Assembly (NCBI GenBank): GCA_018224345.1
Contig: JAGTUW010000411.1
Location: 1-5,602, forward strand
Origin: Bacteroidota bacterium
GTDB taxonomy: Bacteria; Bacteroidota; Ignavibacteria; SZUA-365
Length of the DNA stretch: 5,602 nucleotides
Direction of reading: 5' to 3'
Of the stretch, positions 1 through 5,602 are shown in pieces. Both the position numbers and the translations under genes were made by a program. Position 1 is the first letter of the stretch. The number at the start of each line of letters is the position of its first letter. The notes below the pieces were generated by a model. It was not told the origin of the DNA, ran no database searches, and saw only the letters and a program-made list of their open reading frames with translations.

Positions 1-221
1 CATTGCATCTGCAGCTTCGCGTTCCGACCGAGGAAGCACTGCACCTGCGCATCAGCGACATGCTCGGACGTGAAATCCGTCTGCATCGCCTCGCAGCTAC
101 CACACCGTACTGGACCTGGGATCTGACCGGCGCCACAGGCGCACGCGTGCCTCCCGGTCTCTACCTCGTCTCGCTGCGTGCCGGGGAAGTGCGGCTGACA
201 CGGAAAGTGGTGGTCAGATGA
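1..221 (+). CDS. C-terminal end of a secreted protein with a type IX secretion (Por) sorting domain (5' partial)
   Basis: The reading frame is open from the left edge (first full codon at 3) to a TGA at 219-221, so only the last 72 residues are visible and the apparent TTG start is an artefact of the window edge. The fragment looks like a complete C-terminal sorting domain: alternating beta-strands, the signature D-M-L-G-R-E at fragment residues 19-24, a late P-P-G-L-Y-L-V strand, and a basic C-terminus ending V-V-V-R. In the family this domain directs a Sec-exported protein through the type IX secretion system to the cell surface, where it is normally removed. The catalytic or binding part lies upstream, so the protein's function cannot be inferred. 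The same signature recurs in the esterase-like protein of this window (residues 428-433). Confidence is high for the domain and nil for the function. Confidence 0.85.
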   Translation, partial: LHLQLRVPTEEALHLRISDMLGREIRLHRLAATTPYWTWDLTGATGARVPPGLYLVSLRAGEVRLTRKVVVR

Positions 222-240
222 TGGCGAGGTGAGCAGCACT

Positions 241-272
241 TTTGCCCTGTTGCTGCGATATGCCTATATTTC
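241..272 (+). promoter_or_regulatory. candidate Bacteroidota-type promoter for the coiled-coil membrane protein
   Basis: In the 105-base gap after the sorting-domain gene there is TTTG at 241-244, then 20 bases, then TATATTTC at 265-272. This resembles the Bacteroidota -33 TTTG / -7 TAnnTTTG arrangement with one mismatch in the -7 box. The same stretch also reads as a weak sigma-70 type pair, TTGCCC at 242-247 with 17 bases before TATATT at 265-270. A start site near 279 would give a leader of about 48 bases before the ATG at 327. This is motif matching by eye only. Confidence 0.3.
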
Positions 273-326
273 CGCGTTCAGCGAACGCATCACCATCGGA
301 GACGGCAATACCCGCCGGGAGAACGC

Positions 327-1124
327 ATGAATTCCTACGTAACATATCTGCTCAAAGCCCTGAAGAATCCCGTCAGTCTCATCGTGCTCGGCGGACTCGC
401 GATGATCACTCTCATATCGGGCAATCTGCTGCCGCTGCTGGTCGGACTCGCCGGAGAAGCCCTCTTCGTAATCGGTGCGCCGGCGCTCCCGGCATGGCGG
501 CGCTATGTCGACGGCCGGGAAACTGCGCTCGCGCTCGATGCGGCAGCGGACAAAACACGGGAGGAACTCGCAGCGCTGCCTGAAGAGGAAAGACAACGCT
601 ACCTGCGCCTGGAACAGACAGCAAAAGCGATTCGCGAAAATTACGCGCGCTACAGCGACGCCAGTCGTGACGTTCTTGCCCGGGCCGAAGAGCGCCTCGA
701 TGACATGCTTACACGCTATCTGCGCATGCTCATCGCAAAACAGAGCTATGCGAAACATCTCACGACGAACACCGCACAACAACTCGAGGCCAGAATTTCC
801 GGGCTGGAAGAAGAAATGCAGCGGGACGATGAACGTCTGCGCGAGGTGAAGACCAGGCAACTCGCGATTCTCGGTCAACGACGGGAGAAGCTCCACAAAG
901 CCGAATCCGACAGCGCCCTGCTCGATGCGCAACTCGGGACACTGGAAGAAATGATCATGCTGATCAAGGAACAGGCCATTACAATGAAGGACCCCGAGGA
1001 AATGACCGCACAACTCGATGCACTGATGGATGAGGTCGCGCATACCGAGGATACGGTTACGTCGATTGAAACTTCCTTCGAACTGGCCTTCGACAGAGAA
1101 CTGGAACAGGCGCTGAAACAGTAA
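327..1124 (+). CDS. membrane-anchored coiled-coil protein of unknown function
   Basis: This encodes 265 residues. The ATG start is supported by GGGAGA at 317-322, four bases upstream. After a short basic N-terminus (K10, K13) there is a hydrophobic stretch from about residue 16 to 54. It is interrupted by G-N-L-L-P at 32-36, so it is either two short transmembrane helices forming a hairpin or one long re-entrant segment. From about residue 60 the protein is almost entirely charged and helical, rich in Glu, Arg, Leu and Gln, with heptad-like spacing typical of a long coiled coil (clearest at 95-190 and 225-265). There is no signal-peptide cleavage site, enzyme motif or cysteine pattern. The coiled coil probably lies in the cytoplasm, given the W-R-R at 57-59 after the membrane segment, but that is inference. 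I do not recognise the family. The carboxylase gene follows in the same direction after 67 bases, so co-transcription is possible but does not reveal a role. Confidence 0.85.
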   Translation: MNSYVTYLLKALKNPVSLIVLGGLAMITLISGNLLPLLVGLAGEALFVIGAPALPAWRRYVDGRETALALDAAADKTREELAALPEEERQRYLRLEQTAKAIRENYARYSDASRDVLARAEERLDDMLTRYLRMLIAKQSYAKHLTTNTAQQLEARISGLEEEMQRDDERLREVKTRQLAILGQRREKLHKAESDSALLDAQLGTLEEMIMLIKEQAITMKDPEEMTAQLDALMDEVAHTEDTVTSIETSFELAFDRELEQALKQ

Positions 1125-1177
1125 TCACGCGTGACGACGGAAACGTACGGCAGAAAACAGTTTCGATTACGCAATAC

Positions 1178-1191
1178 GGAGAATGGATAGT

Positions 1192-1194
<3 letters not shown>
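1178..1194 (+). promoter_or_regulatory. ribosome binding site that selects the second ATG of the carboxylase gene
   Basis: GGAGA at 1178-1182 is the only purine-rich Shine-Dalgarno match here. It abuts the in-frame ATG at 1183 with no spacer, which is too close to work. It lies nine bases before the in-frame ATG at 1192, which is acceptable spacing. The protein from 1192 begins M-S-D-E-N, like the usual start of this family. Confidence 0.6.
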
Positions 1195-2739
<1,545 letters not shown>

Positions 2740-2778
2740 GCCGACCGCACGCCTGTGGAAACAAATGATTTTCGAATA

Positions 2779-2794
2779 CGCTGCGTGTGCAGCG
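2779..2794. terminator. short perfect hairpin between convergent genes, possible weak bidirectional terminator
   Basis: CGCTGC at 2779-2784 and GCAGCG at 2789-2794 form a 6-bp stem with a GTGT loop, midway in the 91-base gap between the ends of the carboxylase and esterase-like genes. The position suits termination of either transcript. No proper U-tract follows: the plus side is G/C-rich and the minus side reads TATTCGAAAATCATTT. Function is therefore uncertain. Confidence 0.3.
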
Positions 2795-2830
2795 GCCCGG
2801 TCTCTGATGGAGGGAAGCAGATAGGGAAAA

Positions 2831-4273
2831 TCAGCGGACAAGCAGAGTTTGTACTTGTTGCATGCCATTGAAGCGGGTGTGCATGAAATAGCGGCCCGGG
2901 GGAAGAGCGGCAGGGAGAGGCACATGCTGCTGTGTACTGCCCGGGGGAGCCAATGCGTCATGAAGCAGTTGCACTTCGCGTCCGAGCATGTCGTGCAGAC
3001 TGATACGCAATCGTCCTGCATACGGCAACGTCACCGGGACCGTAATGCGGGCACTGGCGGGATTCGGCCAGATGGCGCCCACGGACAGTTTGCGCGCCGC
3101 TGTCTCTGTTGAAGCCGTGATGTCCAGCAGACGGGCAAGATGGTATTCCAGCGCATCGCGAAGATGTCCCCTCCAGTTGCCCCAGCTGTGTCCCTCATGC
3201 GGTTCCTGGAAGTGGTGTTCATAGCCTCTGACAGCGAGCAGTGCGACGAAGTCGTGAACAATGGGTATGAGCATCGGAATATCGTATGTGCCGACATCGA
3301 GATAGAGACGAAGGGGAAGGTGTGGTGCGTGTTGATATGCCGCGTGTACATTCCCGACGATGTTGCTCGATTGTGCCGCCACACAGCCGAAGACCTCCGG
3401 GTGTTTCATTGCGATGTACAGAGAGATATTGCCGCCATTCGCTGTTCCGAACGTGATCCGTTTCCCTGGATCAGTGCTGGTATGGAATTGTGCGTCGATG
3501 GCCGGCATGATTGTATGCACAATGAAATCCGTATACGCCTCCACAAGATCACCCGCGTATTCACGATGTCTGTCTGCGGCGGAGACGAACACTGCAATAC
3601 AGGGTGGAATTTGCTGCTTGGCAATGAGATTGTTGAGTACATGCATGATGGCGGCATGCGTCAGGTATTCATTGCCATCGTGAAAGAGCAGGACGGGGTA
3701 ACGTTGTTGCCCGGTTGTATAGCCGGCGGGAAGATAAATACGGACCAGTCTGTTGTTGCTCAGCGACTGGGAAGCAAATGTCGTATCGATGAGCGTGCCG
3801 TGCGGGACACCGTCCTGACTATAGATTTCAGGGGGCGGTGTGTAGCCGGGCATACGCAGCTCCGAACTCGGGCCGCCCGCTGATGAAATCGTGAAGGGGT
3901 TGCGCGGATCCAGTAACCAGTCTTTATCGATGATGAATTTGTAATCCAGTCGCGCATCGGCTTCGAAGTGTTCCATGCGGTACCAGAGATCCGTCGCATC
4001 GAGCCGGCGCAGAGGCGAACGGCTGTCGCTCCACGCGTTCATATCCCCGGTCAGGGCGACTTCTCCGGCTGTTCCTTTGTAAAGAAACCATGCCGTCGTA
4101 TCGTTTTCCCTGTAGGGAAACGCATCGATGACAGACAGCACGCTGTCGGCCATGAACTGGCGCCGGTGCTCCGGTGCAGCCAGGGCGCGGTCGAGAAACA
4201 TCTGAAACTGTTGTGCCTCCGCGGTTGCCGTACACAGGGCTGCGAGGAGGAGATACCAGTGAAATCTATACAT
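2831..4273 (-). CDS. secreted esterase-D fold protein with N-terminal E-set domain and type IX sorting domain; catalytic Ser replaced by Ala
   Basis: This encodes 480 residues. Residues 1-20 are a signal peptide, with likely cleavage after A-E-A before Q21. Residues about 55-145 resemble the AMPK/CBM48-like E-set domain: V-A-L-T-G-D-M-N-A-W at 72-81, Y-K-F-I-I-D at 111-116, D-P-R-N-P at 122-126. Residues about 160-385 are an esterase-D type alpha/beta-hydrolase, as in enterochelin esterases and their relatives: R-H-R-E-Y at 235-239, the nucleophile-elbow region F-G-T-A-N-G-G at 275-281, L-D-V-G-T-Y-D at 325-331 (Asp326 or Asp331 as acid) and the His box E-G-H-S-W-G-N-W at 360-367. Residues about 396-480 are a sorting domain with D-M-L-G-R-E at 428-433. 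The product is probably exported through Sec and the type IX system. The elbow should read G-x-S-x-G-G, but residue 278 is Ala (GCG, complement of 3440-3442), so hydrolysis may be lost. Any substrate is unknown. No clear ribosome site precedes the ATG, but only this start gives the signal peptide. Confidence 0.88.
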   Translation of the reverse strand: MYRFHWYLLLAALCTATAEAQQFQMFLDRALAAPEHRRQFMADSVLSVIDAFPYRENDTTAWFLYKGTAGEVALTGDMNAWSDSRSPLRRLDATDLWYRMEHFEADARLDYKFIIDKDWLLDPRNPFTISSAGGPSSELRMPGYTPPPEIYSQDGVPHGTLIDTTFASQSLSNNRLVRIYLPAGYTTGQQRYPVLLFHDGNEYLTHAAIMHVLNNLIAKQQIPPCIAVFVSAADRHREYAGDLVEAYTDFIVHTIMPAIDAQFHTSTDPGKRITFGTANGGNISLYIAMKHPEVFGCVAAQSSNIVGNVHAAYQHAPHLPLRLYLDVGTYDIPMLIPIVHDFVALLAVRGYEHHFQEPHEGHSWGNWRGHLRDALEYHLARLLDITASTETAARKLSVGAIWPNPASARITVPVTLPYAGRLRISLHDMLGREVQLLHDALAPPGSTQQHVPLPAALPPGRYFMHTRFNGMQQVQTLLVR

Positions 4274-4376
4274 ATCGCAGTATGTTCGTGATCAACGAAA
4301 CTGTACCCGGTGTCGTCGCACGTGGATGCTCACGCCTCGAAGCAGTAGAACAGGCGGGCAATGCATGAGCCAAAGC

Positions 4377-4500
4377 CCGGGAATACTGACGGTGTGTGCA
4401 GACGACACGTGCGGAAATATCGCAAGAAGGCGCACATGATGCAAATGTGCCCGTCAGCCTTCCCGCAGCGACTGGCCGACTTGCATCTGCACGCACCCGG
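4377..4500. other. structured intergenic block of nested and alternative inverted repeats, possible RNA leader or ncRNA
   Basis: An outer pair CGGGAA (4378-4383) / TTCCCG (4460-4465) continues, after a symmetric 2x2 mismatch, into CTGACGG (4386-4392) / CCGTCAG (4451-4457). Directly inside the 3' arm sits a hairpin GCACAT (4432-4437) / ATGTGC (4445-4450) with the 7-base loop GATGCAA. That loop is perfectly complementary to TTGCATC at 4481-4487, giving a possible pseudoknot. A competing pairing joins 4391-4400 to 4488-4497 (nine Watson-Crick pairs plus one G-U on the plus strand). CCGGG 4377-4381 can also pair with CCCGG 4496-4500. No credible ORF occupies the block. It lies 104 bases from the esterase-like start and 42 bases from the marR start, so it could be a leader of either. 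The pairings are read directly; any RNA function is inference. Confidence 0.35.
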
Positions 4501-4503
4501 AGA

Positions 4504-4540
4504 TACATTGAACATGATGATTATTTAAATTCAAAATAGA
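4504..4540. promoter_or_regulatory. AT-rich promoter patch with imperfect palindrome upstream of marR
   Basis: This is the only strongly AT-rich stretch of the divergent intergenic region, and it ends just before the marR ATG at 4543. It contains TTTAAATTCAAA at 4524-4535, a 12-base near-palindrome (one mismatched pair), and TTGAA at 4508-4512 inverted as TTCAA at 4530-4534. MarR proteins usually bind such palindromes and repress themselves, so an autoregulatory operator is plausible. I could not identify convincing -35/-10 boxes, nor a Shine-Dalgarno sequence for marR. Confidence 0.3.
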
Positions 4541-4542
4541 AC

Positions 4543-4995
4543 ATGCCAAAGAACATACGTTACGGAAGGGAAGCGGACAGAGGACTGGACCTGTGGGTAA
4601 AACTCGCCCGCGCCTATGCGGTCATGAACAAAGTTGCGGGAAAGAATATTCGGCAACACGGCCTGACGTTGCCGCAGTTCGGTGTGCTGGAATGCCTCTA
4701 CCACATCGGGCCCATGCCTATCGGCGACCTGTCGCGAAAACTGCTCGTCAGTGGTGGAAATATGACCTGTGTGGTCGACAATCTGGAGAAGGAAGGGCTG
4801 GTCCGCCGCGTCCCTTATCCCGAGGATGCCCGTTCGGTTATCGTGGAATCGACGGTTGAGGGAGACAAGTTGATCAAGCGCATATTTCCCGAACACGCGG
4901 GCAGGATCGCACTTGCCGCATCGGTGCTTTCACCGGAAGAACAGAAAGAGCTGTCCCGGTTGCTGAAAAAACTTGGTACGGGGATTTCGGACTGA
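4543..4995 (+). CDS. MarR-family winged-helix transcriptional regulator
   Basis: The protein has 150 residues, a typical MarR length. An N-terminal dimerisation helix (about 14-38) is followed by G-L-T-L-P-Q-F-G-V-L-E at 40-50. Next come the helix-turn-helix at about 57-83, with recognition helix S-G-G-N-M-T-C-V-V-D-N-L-E at 70-82, and the wing around 86-104 with the conserved E-D-x-R at 94-97. A C-terminal helical dimerisation region (107-145) completes the fold. Such proteins bind palindromic DNA as dimers and usually repress neighbouring genes until a small ligand or oxidant releases them. Cys51 and Cys76 are present, but nothing shows that they sense redox. The start at 4543 is the only reasonable one (next Met is 28). 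The leader lacks a clear ribosome site, as is common in Bacteroidota. It lies 125 bases upstream of lutA in the same direction, making lutA a natural target; that link is inference. Confidence 0.92.
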   Translation: MPKNIRYGREADRGLDLWVKLARAYAVMNKVAGKNIRQHGLTLPQFGVLECLYHIGPMPIGDLSRKLLVSGGNMTCVVDNLEKEGLVRRVPYPEDARSVIVESTVEGDKLIKRIFPEHAGRIALAASVLSPEEQKELSRLLKKLGTGISD

Positions 4996-5048
4996 TTCCG
5001 GTCAGCGCCCTCCGGGGCCACAAGTGTGATGTTCCGGCATTCCGACAT

Positions 5049-5079
5049 CTGACACTTCGACGTTTGTCGAATTTATACT
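5049..5079 (+). promoter_or_regulatory. candidate lutA promoter
   Basis: CTGACA at 5049-5054 (five of six against TTGACA) is followed after 19 bases by TATACT at 5074-5079 (five of six against TATAAT). A start near 5086 gives a leader of about 35 bases before the GTG at 5121. The 19-base spacer is longer than optimal, which is common in regulated promoters. The boxes are E. coli-like, whereas many Bacteroidota promoters are not, so this remains a candidate. Confidence 0.35.
5056..5071. promoter_or_regulatory. perfect inverted repeat in the lutA promoter spacer, candidate repressor operator
   Basis: TTCGAC at 5056-5061 and GTCGAA at 5066-5071 are perfect inverted arms around a GTTT centre, 16 bases in all. 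They lie wholly between the candidate -35 and -10 boxes of lutA. A dimeric repressor bound here would block polymerase. The adjacent MarR protein is the obvious candidate. A GntR-type LutR, as in Bacillus, is an alternative not seen in the window. Reading it as a marR terminator is less likely, since the stem is short and lacks a U-run. Confidence 0.45.
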
Positions 5080-5120
5080 ATGTTACCGTGTTCACCGCCG
5101 TTGATCCAGCTTGGTGCCCC

Positions 5121-5602
5121 GTGAAGGTCTCTCTCTTCATTCCCTGTCTGACCGATCAGTTCTTTCCCGCTTCCGGGATGCAGATGACTCATGTGCTCGA
5201 ACGCCTGGGCGTCGAAGTGCTGTATAATCCCGAACAGACCTGCTGCGGACAACCCGCCTTCAACACCGGTTATCACCACGAAGCACGACATCTCGCGCGA
5301 AAATTCCTCGACATCTTCGATCGCGACGGCAGCGAATACATCGTCGCGCCCTCCGGCTCCTGCGTGACCATGGTGGCGGAATTCTACGGGCGCATGCTTG
5401 ATGTGGGTGACGATATGATCGAACAGGCGGAACGTGTACGTGGAAGAATTCATGAATTCACCAGCTTTCTTGTCGATGTGATGAATATCACCGATGTGGG
5501 AGCGCGCTTCGAAGGACGTGTCACGGTGCATGACTCCTGTCACGCACTCCGTGAACTGCATATCAAGCGACAACCCAGAGCGTTGCTGGAGAAGGTCACA
5601 GG
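5121..5602 (+). CDS. lutA: lactate utilization protein A, cysteine-rich Fe-S subunit of the LutABC complex (3' partial)
   Basis: An open frame runs from a GTG at 5121 to the right edge without a stop: 160 codons of an expected 240 or so. The start K-V-S-L-F-I-P-C-L matches the usual N-terminus of LutA/YkgE. The first cysteine-rich (CCG) domain shows Cys9, the pair Cys41-Cys42 in T-C-C-G-Q-P-A-F-N at 40-48, and Cys81 in A-P-S-G-S-C at 76-81. The second domain begins at about 133 with V-H-D-S-C-H-A-L-R-E-L (Cys140). In this family these cysteines bind iron-sulfur clusters, and LutA works with LutB and LutC in the cytoplasm to oxidise L-lactate to pyruvate. lutB and lutC would be expected just downstream. 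An in-frame GTG at 5088 exists but adds residues the family lacks. No strong ribosome site precedes 5121 (only GGTG at 5113-5116). A large antisense frame (5073-5573, minus) is a shadow. A GlpC/HdrB-type CCG protein is a less likely alternative. Confidence 0.9.
   Translation, partial: MKVSLFIPCLTDQFFPASGMQMTHVLERLGVEVLYNPEQTCCGQPAFNTGYHHEARHLARKFLDIFDRDGSEYIVAPSGSCVTMVAEFYGRMLDVGDDMIEQAERVRGRIHEFTSFLVDVMNITDVGARFEGRVTVHDSCHALRELHIKRQPRALLEKVT

Noticed and set aside
233..256. GCAGCA / TGCTGC inverted repeat after the first gene as a terminator
   Set aside because: A 6-bp stem with a 12-base loop and no following U-run. It overlaps the promoter candidate and is too weak to call.
264..1043. 259-codon minus-strand open frame
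   Set aside because: It is antisense to the coiled-coil gene. Its translation is rich in Cys, His and Phe without domain character, while the plus frame has a ribosome site, a membrane segment and a coiled coil.
1125..1134. Perfect 10-base palindrome TCACGCGTGA directly after a stop codon
   Set aside because: Palindromes of this size are expected about once per kilobase. No loop or U-run makes it a terminator, and no promoter places it as an operator.
3140..3883. 247-codon plus-strand open frame
   Set aside because: It is antisense to the esterase-like gene, which has a signal peptide, hydrolase motifs and a sorting domain.
4378..4465. The 88-base block read as a miniature transposable element with 15-base terminal inverted repeats
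   Set aside because: No flanking target-site duplication is visible and no second copy exists in the window. The additional internal pairings fit a structured RNA or regulatory block better.
5007..5048. Small hairpins GCCC/GGGC and ATGT-CGG/CCG-ACAT after marR as a terminator
   Set aside because: The stems are short or bulged, with no U-tract following. They may be chance pairing in the marR-lutA gap.
5073..5573. 166-codon minus-strand open frame
   Set aside because: It is the antisense shadow of lutA. The lutA frame on the plus strand shows the family's cysteine motifs but has no stop inside the window, which makes the shadow look more complete than it is.

Overview
The window looks like chromosome of a moderately GC-rich bacterium (roughly 55-60% G+C by eye) from the Bacteroidota/Chlorobiota (FCB) side of the tree. 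The main reason is two separate proteins that end in a type IX secretion (Por) sorting domain with the same D-M-L-G-R-E signature. A class such as Ignavibacteria, Kapabacteria or a non-phototrophic Chlorobi relative is plausible, but that is inference. No mobile element, tRNA, rRNA or CRISPR array is visible.

Layout. (1) Positions 1-221 hold the end of a secreted protein, only its C-terminal sorting domain. (2) Positions 327-1124 encode a 265-residue membrane-anchored coiled-coil protein of unknown function. It is followed after 67 bases (58 to an alternative upstream ATG) by (3) an acyl-CoA carboxylase carboxyltransferase subunit at 1192-2739, most likely propionyl-CoA carboxylase beta. (4) Convergent to these, on the minus strand at 4273-2831, is a secreted protein with a glycogen-binding-like E-set domain, an esterase-D type alpha/beta-hydrolase domain and a sorting domain. 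Its expected catalytic serine is an alanine. (5) A 269-base divergent intergenic region follows. It contains an unusual block of nested and mutually exclusive inverted repeats (4377-4500) and an AT-rich promoter-like patch. (6) A MarR-family regulator lies at 4543-4995. (7) A promoter with a 16-base palindrome in its spacer precedes (8) the start of lutA at 5121, the cysteine-rich Fe-S subunit of the LutABC lactate-oxidation complex, which runs off the window.

Functionally, the carboxylase points to propionyl-CoA/methylmalonyl-CoA metabolism and lutA to lactate oxidation. The MarR gene sits directly upstream of lutA in the same orientation, and the palindrome in the lutA promoter suggests a local repressor-operator circuit. 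The most interesting items are the structured intergenic block, the lutA operator candidate, and the esterase-fold protein that lacks its nucleophile. None of these could be tested here by folding or database search.
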